Source: Paludibaculum fermentans_A (GTDB lineage Bacteria; Acidobacteriota; Terriglobia; Bryobacterales; Bryobacteraceae). From it: a stretch of 64,000 nucleotides of DNA. The notes beneath the pieces are model-generated. The model was not told where the DNA came from. It saw nothing but the letters and a program-made list of their open reading frames with translations, and searched no databases. Below are positions 26,146 to 35,248 of the stretch, piece by piece. How positions within the stretch are numbered: the stretch's first letter is position 1; every line of letters begins with the position of its first letter. The stretch is taken from the NCBI RefSeq assembly GCF_051172195.1, contig NZ_JBPJAQ010000004.1:124001-188000 (forward strand). Direction: 5' to 3'. Both the position numbers and the translations under genes were made by a program.

Positions 26146-27273
26146 TTAATGCGCGGCCAACACGGCGTCTGCCGCCTTCAGTGAGAGCTGTGCCGCGTCG
26201 AGATCGGTCCGGTTACAGAGGAGGATGACTGTCAGCTTGTGCTGGGAGAAACGCTGGATGACGGTCCGAAAGCCGGTGGTACTGCCGGTGTGCCACATGC
26301 GCTTCTGGTCTTTGTAGGGATCGAGAAACCACCCGAATCCGTAGGAGACCGGCTTGCCGGGGTTCAGGTTGTCCTCGTTCTTCTCCCGCGGCCAGCGAGT
26401 GGGTGCGCCGTTAGCCAGCTTGGCCGGGGTCCAGGCCTCCTTCATCGCCGACGCGTCCAACAGGGTGTTGCGGGCGAGCGCCTCATCCCATTTGGCTAGG
26501 TCAGTCAGGTTGGAGTAGATGCCGCCGTCGCCAAGCGTGGCGGAGGTGGAGCTTTGGTCGCGCTCGACGAAGTGGTCCTGCTGCTTCGAATGACCGTAAG
26601 CGCGGTGGACGATGTTGTTGCTGCCGGCGCGGTAGGCGAGGGTGTGATCCATACGCAGCGGGGCGAAGATGCGCTTCTGCAGGAACTCGCCGAAGGGCAT
26701 GCGGGACACCTTGGCGACTACCAGGCCAAGGACAACGTAGCCGGAGTTGCTGTACGACCAACTGGTTCCGGCGGCGAACCGGGCCTTGGTTTGCGCTTTG
26801 AGGAGCTTTAGAACTTCGTCATCCCGGATCTGGTCCTGCGCCGTCCAGCGCTGCGCACCGGCCTCCATCACTTCCTCGTAGTCCGGCAGGCCCGAGGTGT
26901 GTGTCAGCAGATGGCGAATGGTGATGGCCTGTCCATAGGCCGGAAAGTCGGGGAAGACCTTGGTGAGCGGGTCGTCGTAGCGGAGCTTGCCGTCCTTCAC
27001 CAGCAGCATGACGGACATGGCCGTGAACTGCTTGGTGAAGGACGCCAGGCGAAAGTTGGTCTCAGGGTCGATGGGCGTAGCGGAACGGAGATCCGTCACA
27101 CCGTACCCTCGCTGAAACAGGGTCCGGCCGTCCTGGCGCACCAGCACGGCCAGGCCGGGAGAGCGGCCCTGCACGAGTGGAGCGAAGACGGCGTCGAGGC
27201 GGGCGGCAACCGGATCATCGGCAGCCATGGCCAGGACGGGCACGAGCAACAGCCAGGGTAGGTGTTTGAGCAT
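26146..27273 (-). CDS. secreted serine hydrolase, class C beta-lactamase family
   Basis: 375 residues from the ATG that begins the signal peptide MLKHLPWLLLVPVLAMA; an in-frame extension of 34 residues upstream is Arg/Pro-rich and rejected. The catalytic SxxK is SFTK in FRLASFTKQFTAMSVMLLVK and the Tyr motif is YSNSGYVVLG. The third motif region is MWHTGSTTGFRT. It begins five bases after the fucosidase stop, so the two exported enzymes are probably co-transcribed; that hints at a role in degrading acylated or peptide-linked glycans, but the link is only positional. Confidence 0.87.
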   Translation of the reverse strand: MLKHLPWLLLVPVLAMAADDPVAARLDAVFAPLVQGRSPGLAVLVRQDGRTLFQRGYGVTDLRSATPIDPETNFRLASFTKQFTAMSVMLLVKDGKLRYDDPLTKVFPDFPAYGQAITIRHLLTHTSGLPDYEEVMEAGAQRWTAQDQIRDDEVLKLLKAQTKARFAAGTSWSYSNSGYVVLGLVVAKVSRMPFGEFLQKRIFAPLRMDHTLAYRAGSNNIVHRAYGHSKQQDHFVERDQSSTSATLGDGGIYSNLTDLAKWDEALARNTLLDASAMKEAWTPAKLANGAPTRWPREKNEDNLNPGKPVSYGFGWFLDPYKDQKRMWHTGSTTGFRTVIQRFSQHKLTVILLCNRTDLDAAQLSLKAADAVLAAH

Positions 27274-27278
27274 TTGGG

Positions 27279-28739
27279 TTACTGGCTGACCTTGATGACC
27301 CAGGCGGGCTGCTGCATCAGGTCTTCCGGAACGTCGGGCAGGGTGATGGCCAGGCCGGCGGGGGTGGGCTGCCATTTGAGGGCGCCGCCGCCGAGCAGTT
27401 CCACGGCCTTGGGCTTCAGTGCCGCCTTCGATTGCAGCACGAAGCGGCGGCCGGGCCAGCGGGGCATGATGGCATAGACGTTGTTGCCCTTGACCGTGAA
27501 GAAGGCATCGATGGAAGCCTTACCGGCAGCGGGCTTGGCCACCAGCTTCGACAGGTCATAGGCGGTCTCGTACTCCTTGTTGTACTCGACCTTGGGCACT
27601 TCACCGGCGCTCCACTGGCGCGACGTGGTCCAGGGCTTCGTGCCGTAGATGGCATCACCGTTGACGCGCAGGAAGTCGCCGATCTGGATGAGACGCTCTT
27701 CCATCACGACGGGGATGGTGCCGTCGGCATCGGGGCCGATGTCGAGAAGCAGGTTTCCGCCGCGGCTGACGAGGTCGACCAGCATGATGACCAGCTCCTT
27801 GCCGGAGTGGTAATGGGACAGGTTCTCGGCGCGGTTGTAGCCGTAGGAGAAGCCCATGCCGCGGCTCTCTTCCCAGGGATGGTCCATGCCGCTCATGCCG
27901 GGCGTGTACTCAGTGGTCCAATACCCGCCGTGCTTGTGGCGGCTGTCCTTGCCCCAGCGGTCGTTGATGACCACCTCTTCCTTGACGGGCGATTCGTTCA
28001 ACAGCCAGGCCATGAGCTCCGGTGTATGCCACTCAGAGGAGGGCAGGTCCCACTCGCCGTCGCTGAAGATGATGGCGGGGTGGTAACGGTTCACCAGGTC
28101 TTTGAACTGGGGGAACATGTGTTCGCGAATGTAGCGCGGCTTGTCGGTGAGCCACAGGGGGTTGTACCACTCGTAGAGCGAATAGTAGAAGCCCATCTTG
28201 AGGCCCTTGCGGCGGACGGCTTCGGTGAGGTCGCCCAGCACGTCGCGTTTGGGCCCGATCTCGGCGGCGTTCCAGGGCCGGCCCCAGGTGGCGGAGGCCT
28301 CCTTGTTGGGCCAGAGCGTGAAGCCCTCATGGTGCTTGGAAGTGAGGGCGACATACTTCGCGCCGGAGCGATGGAAGACGTCGGCCCAATGGTCGGGGTC
28401 GAACAGCTCAGCCCGGAACTGGGGCGCGAAGTTCTGGTAGGGGTAGTCCGCGCCATACATCTTCTTGTGGTATTCCCAGGTGCCGGATTGAATGGCGTTG
28501 GCGCCGGGCTTCTGGCCATTGGTCATGGCGTTCCAATACCACTCGGCGTAAGCGAGTTTGCCGGGAATCACCGGAGCGTAGGCAGGCACGGAGTAGACGC
28601 CCCAGTGGATGAAGATGCCGAACTTGGCGTCCTGAAACCAGGCCGGGGTGGGCCGTTTGTCGATGGATTCCCAATTGGGTTGATAGGTCTGTGCAAAGAC
28701 AGTGGAGGATGCAAACAGAAAGAGAGCCAACTTCTGCAT
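27279..28739 (-). CDS. alpha-L-fucosidase, glycoside hydrolase family 29
   Basis: 486 residues after choosing the ATG that starts the signal peptide MQKLALFLFASSTVFAQ. The GH29 TIM barrel is clear: FGIFIHWGVYSVPAY near the start, YVALTSKHHEGFTLWPN, then AIIFSDGEWDLPSSEW, which holds the expected nucleophile Asp, and GNLLLDIGPDADGTIP. GH29 enzymes release terminal alpha-L-fucose with retention of configuration. A short beta-sandwich forms the C-terminal quarter. The downstream serine hydrolase gene follows closely, and an ArsR regulator gene lies just upstream. Confidence 0.93.
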   Translation of the reverse strand: MQKLALFLFASSTVFAQTYQPNWESIDKRPTPAWFQDAKFGIFIHWGVYSVPAYAPVIPGKLAYAEWYWNAMTNGQKPGANAIQSGTWEYHKKMYGADYPYQNFAPQFRAELFDPDHWADVFHRSGAKYVALTSKHHEGFTLWPNKEASATWGRPWNAAEIGPKRDVLGDLTEAVRRKGLKMGFYYSLYEWYNPLWLTDKPRYIREHMFPQFKDLVNRYHPAIIFSDGEWDLPSSEWHTPELMAWLLNESPVKEEVVINDRWGKDSRHKHGGYWTTEYTPGMSGMDHPWEESRGMGFSYGYNRAENLSHYHSGKELVIMLVDLVSRGGNLLLDIGPDADGTIPVVMEERLIQIGDFLRVNGDAIYGTKPWTTSRQWSAGEVPKVEYNKEYETAYDLSKLVAKPAAGKASIDAFFTVKGNNVYAIMPRWPGRRFVLQSKAALKPKAVELLGGGALKWQPTPAGLAITLPDVPEDLMQQPAWVIKVSQ

Positions 28740-28779
28740 GTGTCCATTATTCCCTCTCTCGGCTCGCGGCGCTGAGGGA

Positions 28780-29121
28780 TTAACGGGCCGGTGCAATGTC
28801 GCCGGGGGCGATGACGTTGTTGCGGGTGCAGCACTCGGCGTAGAGGAAGTCGAGCATCTCCTTCAGCCCTTCGGTGTTGGCGGTATAGCGGAGGAAGGTG
28901 CTTTCGCGGCGGACCTTCACGAGTTCCTCATTCTTGAGCTTCTCGAGATGGTGGGAGAGGGTGGAGGGAGGGATGCCGAGTTCAGCCTGGATGTCGCCGA
29001 CGACGAGGCCGCCGGGGTGCGCGGTGAGCAGCAGGCGCAGGATGCGGAGGCGGGGCTCGGCGCCGAGGGCGGCGAGCATGTCAGCGAAGCGGGCTGTCGG
29101 ATCGTTCTGTGGAGCGGCCAC
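28780..29121 (-). CDS. ArsR/SmtB-family transcriptional repressor
   Basis: 113 residues. The winged helix-turn-helix is visible as LRILRLLLTAH, GDIQAELGIPPSTLSHHLEK and a wing at VKVRRESTFLRYTAN. The tail contains a Cys pair (LYAECCTRNNV), which could bind metal or thiophilic ligands, but the classic CVC alpha3 motif of ArsR is missing. It sits 13 bases after an AraC gene and 40 bases before the fucosidase start, so it may control either. Cognate signal unknown. Confidence 0.88.
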   Translation of the reverse strand: MAAPQNDPTARFADMLAALGAEPRLRILRLLLTAHPGGLVVGDIQAELGIPPSTLSHHLEKLKNEELVKVRRESTFLRYTANTEGLKEMLDFLYAECCTRNNVIAPGDIAPAR

Positions 29122-29134
29122 TAATTCGATGATA

Positions 29135-30148
29135 TCAGTAGCATGGAATCCGCTCGGCGCGCTGCCGTTCGCGCCAGTGGGCGGGCGGGGTGCCTTCCCA
29201 GCAGCGGAAGGCGCGCACGAAGGAGTTGGCGTCCTCGTAGCCCAGCAGGTAGGCCGTTTCGTTCAATTCCAGGGAGGAGTGGACCAGGTAGTGGCGGGCC
29301 AGTTCGCGGCGGGCATCCTCGAGGACCTGCTGGAAGCTAGAGCCGTCGGTGGTGAGGCGGCGCTGCAGGGAGCGGACGCTCATGTTGAGGGCCCGGGCCA
29401 GGATGTGGACGGTGGGGCGCTGGCCGGCGAGTTGCTGTTTGAGTGTCGTACGGACCCGTTCCAGGAAGCTGATTTCGGCATCACGCTGGTTCAGCTCCTG
29501 TTCGAGCTGGGGCGCGATCATGGAGAACAATTCGGCATTGTGGGTGAGGAAGGGGCGGGCCAGGTCTTCGTTATGGAAGAAAATGGCGTTCTCTCCGGCC
29601 TCGTACTCGATGGGGCAATTGAAGTATTGCTCCAGGTGAGTCTGGCCATCGCGGGCGCGGGCGAGGCGGAGGCGGGCCGGTGACAACTGCGCTCCGGTGC
29701 CGCGGCTGCCGATGGTGACGACCCAGGCGAAGCAGAGGTCGACCAGAAGGGAGGGCTCGGCGGCAGTGGCGAGCAACCAGAGGAATTGCACGCTGGTTTC
29801 CCGGGCATCGGTAACGATGCGGATCTCTTCCGGGCAGGTGAGCTGCTTGTAGCGGGCCATGCGCTGCAGGGCCTCGGCGAAGTTGGGGGCGTAGAGGGCG
29901 GCGATGGCGATGGGGTCGTAGCGCTCGATGCGCTGCTCAGTGCCGATCCTGAGCCCGATGGCGGGATCCTGGCTGACGGCCCCGATCGCCTGCCAGAAGG
30001 CAAAGAACTCCTCGGTGCTGACCGATGGCTTGGGGTGTTCCAGAAGGCCGGAGGGCAGGCCCGCCTGCCTGAGGACGGCGGCGGGCGGCACTCCGAGTTC
30101 TTCCAGTTTGCCTGCAAGGAGCGAATTGACACGAAAGCGTTTGGCCAT
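29135..30148 (-). CDS. AraC-family transcriptional regulator
   Basis: 337 residues: an N-terminal ligand-type domain of the AraC_binding_2/OruR sort (about 15-200) and a C-terminal double HTH (about 240-335) with LARALNMSVRSLQRRLTTDG and the second signature ETAYLLGYEDANSFVRAFRC, ending PPAHWRERQ. The gene starts three bases after the zinc alcohol dehydrogenase stop, so the dehydrogenase is likely co-transcribed with its regulator. The start used fits the family's conserved N-terminus. Confidence 0.9.
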   Translation of the reverse strand: MAKRFRVNSLLAGKLEELGVPPAAVLRQAGLPSGLLEHPKPSVSTEEFFAFWQAIGAVSQDPAIGLRIGTEQRIERYDPIAIAALYAPNFAEALQRMARYKQLTCPEEIRIVTDARETSVQFLWLLATAAEPSLLVDLCFAWVVTIGSRGTGAQLSPARLRLARARDGQTHLEQYFNCPIEYEAGENAIFFHNEDLARPFLTHNAELFSMIAPQLEQELNQRDAEISFLERVRTTLKQQLAGQRPTVHILARALNMSVRSLQRRLTTDGSSFQQVLEDARRELARHYLVHSSLELNETAYLLGYEDANSFVRAFRCWEGTPPAHWRERQRAERIPCY

Positions 30149-30151
30149 AGC

Positions 30152-31213
30152 TCAGGCGGAGGTCTCCTGTTTCAGGCTAGCCATATCGATGACGAAACGG
30201 TACTTCACGTCCTGCTTGAGCAGGCGGTCGTAGGCATCGTTGATCTTCTGAATGGGGATGATCTCGATGTCGGAGGTGATGCCGTGTTCGCCGCAGAAGT
30301 CGAGCATCTCCTGGGTCTCCGGGATGCTGCCGATGGGCGAACCGGAGAGGCTGCGGCGGCCGAGGATGAGATTGAAGCTGGCAATGGGGAGCGGCTTTTC
30401 GGGTACACCGACAAGGGTGAGAGTGCCGTCGCGCTTGAGCAACTGGAGGTAGGCGTTCAGGTCGTGATCGGCTGAGACGCAATCGAGGATGAAGTCGAAG
30501 CTGCCGGCGTGGGCGGCCATCTCTTCAGGATTGCGGGAGAGAACCACTTCGTGGGCGCCGAGGCGGAGGGCATCGTCCTTCTTATTAGGAGAGGTGGTGA
30601 AGAGGACGACATGGGCGCCGAAGGCGCTGGCGAACTTGACGGCCATATGGCCGAGGCCGCCGAGACCGACGACGCCGACCTTTTTGCCGGGACCCGCCTT
30701 CCAGTGGCGAAGGGGCGAGTAAGTAGTGATACCGGCGCAGAGGAGCGGAGCGACGCCGGCGAGGTCGAGATTGGCCGGCACCCGAAGGGCAAAGCCCTGG
30801 TCCACGACGATGCTTTCGGAGTAGCCGCCAAACGTCTGGTTTCCGGTGTATTTGTCGGTGCCGTTATAGGTCCAGGTGGCTCCTTTTTCGCAGAACTGTT
30901 CGAGGTGCTGTTGGCATTCGGGGCAGACGCCGCAGGAGTCGACCATGCAACCGACGGCGGCGAGGTCGCCGACCTTGAACTTTGTGACATCGGAACCGAC
31001 GTTCTTCACGCGGCCGACGATTTCATGGCCGGGGACGCAAGGGTAGAGGGTGCTGTGCCATTCGTTGCGAGCCTGGTGGAGGTCCGAGTGGCAGACACCG
31101 CAGTAGAGGATTTCGATTTCAATGTCGTTAGTGGTGGGTTCGCGGCGCGGGATGGAAGCAGCGGCAAGAGGAGAGGTTTGGTTGACTGCGGAGTAAGCTT
31201 TGACGTCGTGCAT
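30152..31213 (-). CDS. zinc-dependent NAD(P) alcohol dehydrogenase (YahK/CAD type)
   Basis: 353 residues from the ATG preceding HDVKAYSAVNQTSPL; a 17-residue upstream extension is not family-like. Catalytic zinc ligands lie in YCGVCHSDLHQ and PGHEIVGRV; the structural zinc is bound by CMVDSCGVCPECQQHLEQFC. The Rossmann motif is VGVVGLGGLGHMAVKFAS. This subclass (cinnamyl alcohol dehydrogenase-like, YahK, mycobacterial AdhC) reduces a broad range of aldehydes, generally with NADPH. An AraC regulator gene follows at once, suggesting an aldehyde-inducible detoxification pair. Confidence 0.93.
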   Translation of the reverse strand: MHDVKAYSAVNQTSPLAAASIPRREPTTNDIEIEILYCGVCHSDLHQARNEWHSTLYPCVPGHEIVGRVKNVGSDVTKFKVGDLAAVGCMVDSCGVCPECQQHLEQFCEKGATWTYNGTDKYTGNQTFGGYSESIVVDQGFALRVPANLDLAGVAPLLCAGITTYSPLRHWKAGPGKKVGVVGLGGLGHMAVKFASAFGAHVVLFTTSPNKKDDALRLGAHEVVLSRNPEEMAAHAGSFDFILDCVSADHDLNAYLQLLKRDGTLTLVGVPEKPLPIASFNLILGRRSLSGSPIGSIPETQEMLDFCGEHGITSDIEIIPIQKINDAYDRLLKQDVKYRFVIDMASLKQETSA

Positions 31214-31293
31214 GTATCCAAGGTAAAGGGTAAGGCGCGATTTGCCGCATGCAGAACGCGCCAAGCTCTATGCAAAGTGCGCCAGTGTAGAGA

Positions 31294-32040
31294 TTAGGGG
31301 TTGAGGACGTGGAAGAGGCGGATGAGGTCGGGCAGGCTGAGCTGTTCGGCGCGGAGGCCGGCTTCGGGCAGGCTGGCAACGAGGTCAGGCGGGTAATGGG
31401 AGGAGAGGTTGTTGCGTAAGGTCTTGCGTTTCTGCCGGAAGCAGGCGGAAGCGAAGCGCAGGAAGGCCTTGGTGTCGGCGACGGGAAGAGACGGCCGGGG
31501 GGTGAGGCGGACGACGGCGCTATCGACCTTGGGAGGCGGCCTAAAGGAGGCAGGCTTGACGAGGAAGAGGCGTTCGACGGTGCAGAAGAGTTGGGTGGCC
31601 ACGGAGAGGTAGCCGTAGTCGCGATTGCCGTGGGGGGCGGCGAGGCGGTCGGCCACTTCCTTCTGGACGAGGAAGACAGCGCGTTCGAGGGCAGGACCCA
31701 TGGCGAGGACCTGTTCGACGATGGGAGAGGTGATGTAGTAGGGCAGGTTGCCGCAGACGGTGGCGGGTCCCCATTGGGCGAGATTGGTGGAAAGGACGTC
31801 GGCCTGGACGATTTCGACGGTGGGGTTTTCCGTGTAGCGTTCGCGAAGCTTGGCGGCGAGGGTGGAGTCGAGTTCGACGGCGATGAGGCGTTTAGCGCGG
31901 GGGTGAAGGAACTCGGTGAGGCCGCCGGGCCCGGGGCCGATCTCGATGCAGAGGCCGACCTGCTGGGGGCAGGCGGCCTCGGCGATGCGAGCGAGGATCG
32001 AGTGCTGAAAGAGAAAATGCTGACCTAGAGGGCGGCCCAA
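31294..32040 (-). CDS. rsmA: 16S rRNA (adenine1518/1519-N6) dimethyltransferase
   Basis: 248 residues. Dimethylates two adjacent adenines near the 3' end of 16S rRNA. The SAM motif I is CIEIGPGPGGLTEFL, with IAVELDS, and the catalytic motif IV is VCGNLPYYITSPI (NLPY). The N-terminus GRPLGQHFLFQHSIL matches the family. The start is TTG with no clear ribosome-binding site; an in-frame TAG, the stop of the anti-sigma gene, lies only three codons upstream, so reinitiation after that gene is likely. Confidence 0.94.
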   Translation of the reverse strand: MGRPLGQHFLFQHSILARIAEAACPQQVGLCIEIGPGPGGLTEFLHPRAKRLIAVELDSTLAAKLRERYTENPTVEIVQADVLSTNLAQWGPATVCGNLPYYITSPIVEQVLAMGPALERAVFLVQKEVADRLAAPHGNRDYGYLSVATQLFCTVERLFLVKPASFRPPPKVDSAVVRLTPRPSLPVADTKAFLRFASACFRQKRKTLRNNLSSHYPPDLVASLPEAGLRAEQLSLPDLIRLFHVLNP

Positions 32041-32049
32041 GAGTGGAGA

Positions 32050-32742
32050 CTAACCCTTGACGTCGATCTGGCTGCGGCCGGTAAATTTCACGCGGACCCA
32101 CCCGGAAGTGGGCATGCCGAACGTGGTGGCTGGATTGAATTCCATGAACAGCAGGGAATTCTCCAGTTTGCGGCGCTGGCTGGCGGTATTGGCGGAGCCG
32201 TAGCCGTCAGGGAAGGAGTAGTCGATGACGCGGCCCTGTTCGTCGACGAAGACATCGACGGTGATCTCAGCTTCGGACATATCCAGCAAAGTGGCCCGGA
32301 CGGAGGGCATGGTGGCGATGGCGATGGATACGTCGTTCGGGTGGCTGACGATGATGCCCTGGAAGTTCGTCATGACCATGGAGAACAGGAAGACGGCGGA
32401 AGCCAGGCCACCGAAGGCAGGCAGGGCGATGGGCCGCATCAGGTTATTGATGGATAGGGCGGCGTGTTCTCCGAAGTGGCGGACCCAGGTACGGAGATCG
32501 ACATAGCGGCGGCGGCGGGACGCTTCGCGGGAAGCCAGGGCGCGCAGGGACAGGGCTACATGGGACGGCATGGGCCGGGGTTTGACCGAGCGCACGGACT
32601 GCCGGACCATATCCAATTCCGCCTGGAGCAGGGAGCACCCAGCGCAGTGTTTGAGATGCGAGAGGAGCAGTCGCCGCTCAGATTCGACTACACAGCCGTC
32701 CTGGAGCGCGGAGAGCATCAACCTTGTTTGTTGGCAGTCCAT
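32050..32742 (-). CDS. zf-HC2 anti-sigma factor with periplasmic C-terminal domain
   Basis: 230 residues. The N-terminal zinc anti-sigma motif is H-x3-C-x2-C (His 29, Cys 33, Cys 36 in LSHLKHCAGCSL). One transmembrane segment follows (about 110-130, PAFGGLASAVFLFSMVM). The outer domain (ITVDVFVDEQGRVIDYSF) has the look of a TonB-C-like small beta/alpha unit, a resemblance only. The gene lies 15 bases after the ECF sigma gene, the usual order for a sigma/anti-sigma pair; it should hold the sigma factor at the membrane until an envelope signal. It shares its reading frame with rsmA. Confidence 0.82.
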   Translation of the reverse strand: MDCQQTRLMLSALQDGCVVESERRLLLSHLKHCAGCSLLQAELDMVRQSVRSVKPRPMPSHVALSLRALASREASRRRRYVDLRTWVRHFGEHAALSINNLMRPIALPAFGGLASAVFLFSMVMTNFQGIIVSHPNDVSIAIATMPSVRATLLDMSEAEITVDVFVDEQGRVIDYSFPDGYGSANTASQRRKLENSLLFMEFNPATTFGMPTSGWVRVKFTGRSQIDVKG

Positions 32743-32757
32743 AACGATCCAGACCTC

Positions 32758-33432
32758 TTAGTCGGCGGCCGTCTGAGGGGTGAAGTGCAACCCCCTGGAC
32801 GGTTCCAACTGTTCAACCAGAGCCTTGCGGAGCGATTCGCGACCGCGCAGGATCCGGGACTTTACCGTGCCGAGCGAGACATCAAGGACGTCGGCAATCT
32901 CTTCGTAGCTCAGATCCTCGAGGTCCCGTAGCACAACAGCCGACCGGAACACAGGATTCAAGCCTTCCAAGGCTTTTTCGATCGCCGATCTCCACTCCTC
33001 ATTGAGGGCGAGATCGTAGGGCGAGCGAGCGGCATCGCTCAGGTGATCGAGGTAGCCCAGGCCATCACCTTCGGCTTCCAGACCTACTTCGGCGCGTTTA
33101 TGGCGACCGAACCAACGGCGGCGATTGTGCGCCTCGTTGACCGCAATGCGGTAGATCCAGGTCTTCAGTGAACTTTGGCCGCGGAAGGCAGTGACGTTAC
33201 GAAAGACTTTCAGGAATACATCCTGAGTGACGTCGCCCGCTTCGCTGGAGTCGTCAATAAGGCGTTGAACCAGATTAAAGACCGGCAACTGGAAGCGTTC
33301 CAGGAGAGCCTCGTAAGCTGATTCAGAACCAGACCGAAGACTCTCGAGAAGACACCCCTCGTCGGGCCACCCCGGCCATTCCGGGGGAGCCACTTCATTA
33401 CCGAGCTCTGGCATGTTTGGAGCCGGTTCCAT
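32758..33432 (-). CDS. ECF RNA polymerase sigma factor
   Basis: 224 residues with sigma region 2 (about 40-105: YEALLERFQLPVFNLVQRLI, GDVTQDVFLKVFRN, SSLKTWIYRIAVNEAHNRRR) and region 4 (about 150-200: FRSAVVLRDLEDLSYEEIAD followed by VLDVSLGTVKSRILRGRESL). Region 3 is absent, as expected for RpoE-like ECF factors. It forms an operon with the anti-sigma factor gene downstream. Target promoters, including a possible autoregulated one, could not be identified in the upstream region, which is the 2-kb gene desert. Confidence 0.93.
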   Translation of the reverse strand: MEPAPNMPELGNEVAPPEWPGWPDEGCLLESLRSGSESAYEALLERFQLPVFNLVQRLIDDSSEAGDVTQDVFLKVFRNVTAFRGQSSLKTWIYRIAVNEAHNRRRWFGRHKRAEVGLEAEGDGLGYLDHLSDAARSPYDLALNEEWRSAIEKALEGLNPVFRSAVVLRDLEDLSYEEIADVLDVSLGTVKSRILRGRESLRKALVEQLEPSRGLHFTPQTAAD

Positions 33433-33749
33433 GGGTGCCTCCGCAGAGCCATTGTAGCGCCGTTCACATCAGCGCCGTTGTATATAGAGACACCCCGGCG
33501 AAGAAAAAAGTTCCTGACGGGTTTAGGGGTACTAGTGGAGGGTTCCAGCGGGCGGAGCTGAGTACGGAGCGATCGGACGGATAGAAGTAAGGGGGGATCG
33601 GAGGGCCGACGGGCCCGGTCGTTTTTCCATTGTGGCTTATGTTGCAGATTTTGTTGGTCTTAGTTGTCTTCCTCAAGGTGCGGTGAGGCTCGGAAGAGGT
33701 AGACGCGCGGTTGAGCGGGGTGAGTTTACGGGGATCACAATCGGATTCC

Positions 33750-34190
33750 TATGGTGGGTTTGTTCAGCCACGGAGAGTGGAAAGGGACTGAGAAGGCTGG
33801 GGTAGAAGAGCTTCCGGACCGTGGTGGCTTTGATCACTCACGGAGAGAGGAATGGGGTGCGGGAGGGCCCGTGGCGGACGGGCTTCCGGACTGTGGTGGG
33901 TTTGATCCCTCACGGAGAGCGGAATGGGTTGCGGTTGGGTCCGTGGCGGGCGGGCTTCCGAACTGTGGTGGCTTTGATCACTCACAGAGAGAGGAATGGG
34001 TTGCAGGAGGGGTCGGGGCGGACGGGCTTCCGGACTGTGGTGGCTTTGATCACTCACGGAGAGTTGAATAGGTTGCGGTCGGGTCTGGGGCGGAGAGGCT
34101 TCCGGAGCGTAGTGGGTTTGTTCGACCACGGAGAGGGGAAGCTGCCAGGAAGGACCTCCGGGGCCGCAGTGGGTTTGTTCACTCAAATTC
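33750..34190. repeat. tandem repeat, 72-bp unit, about five full copies plus partial ends
   Basis: The landmark CTTCCGGA(C)CTGTGGTGG-like start recurs at 33811, 33883, 33955, 34027 and 34099, exactly 72 bases apart, each followed by GATCACTCACGGAGAG or a close variant. A diverged copy precedes the array and a shortened one (from about 34155) follows. Since 72 is a multiple of three, several frames stay open on both strands and give 24-residue repeats, which are a by-product rather than evidence of coding. Confidence 0.9.
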
Positions 34191-35180
34191 CGTCTTCGCT
34201 GACAAGGTCCGGCCGGGCGGGCGTTCGCGGCAAGAGATTCCATGCGGATTTTTGGAGAGTCCATTGGCGTGGATGAGAGAGAGGAACGCCCGCGATCGAG
34301 GTGCGGCCGGTGGGGGCGGCGGTTTGGATTTCAAAGACCCGGCCGAATCGCGAGAGAGCCCGAGATTCGTGCGCCCGCATCGTACGGATGGATAGTCCAT
34401 GTTTTGGAGCATGCGTCGGCAACACGATGAAAACAGGCAGCGAATATACTTGATTGGGCGCGGACCGCATCTGGCCTCATGGGCAAAATGGGGGAGAACT
34501 GCCGCGGCCGGGTGGGGTGTGCGTGGATTTGTGCGGCTGCGGGCGTCCTCAGGAGCGTCGGGATTGGCCTTGGTTGGGCGATTCCGGGCGAGTCGTGCGG
34601 AGGGGAGGGGCGTGGGCGCTGTTGGGAACGGCTGGGGTGGGCGAGAAATCGGGGACAGTGGTACCCGTCCCGGCGAGGTTTTTGCCTTCTTGATTGCAGA
34701 CTATTTTGTACTTTTGTGGGATTTGGCGCAGAGATAGGTCTGCTCGTAGGGTGGGCGCCTCCGTTTTGGGCTCGGGGTATGGCGGACCGATGGAATTGGA
34801 GAGAGGGCCGGGCGGGTTTGGCTGTGTTCCTGGGGCATTACGCCCAATTGGAGGGTCAGTTCTGGTGATTCGCGGTGGGACGGGTCAGGCTGAAGGGCAT
34901 CTAATTCAGACCTTCGACGGTCCGGCCATTCAAGAGGGCACAACGCCCACCGCATCGAACTGCAGGGCGAATCGATGCGCCAGAAGCGCGGCCCGAAGGC
35001 CGGGAGGGAGTGTGCGTGAAGAGGCGCCGTCCAGTAGGTTTCTCCATTGTTGAGCGGGGCAAGGGGCTCAAACGCCGCCCCTCGCCCCGCACCCCTACTC
35101 CCGCTCAAAACCAAATTGATTGACTGAACGCGATGAGTTCACGATGATATGAACAACCCAGCGTCGCTTCGCTCCGAAAG

Positions 35181-35248
35181 TGATCGGCATGCCTTGGAAT
35201 CCTGATCGCCATCAGATTGGAATCGGTGATCGGCTTCGTCGGAATGCG
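35181..35248. repeat. short degenerate direct repeats (22, 24 and 22 bases)
   Basis: TGATCGSC...GGAATSS units begin at 35181, 35203 and 35227. From memory, similar GATTCC/GATCA-rich tracts accompany some IS21-type insertion-sequence ends, so this may be an IS scar; no transposase remnant is visible, so the origin is unproven. Confidence 0.45.

Noticed and set aside
33750..34190. CRISPR array
   Set aside because: The repeats are contiguous 72-bp imperfect units with no distinct spacers, and no cas gene is present.
33764..34276. Repeat proteins with 24-residue units on both strands
   Set aside because: All frames remain open simply because the DNA repeat unit is 72 bases; there is no start signal or conserved composition.
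34479..34868. 129-residue frame in the gene desert
   Set aside because: Trp/Gly/Arg/Cys-rich, no ribosome-binding site, unlike any real gene nearby.
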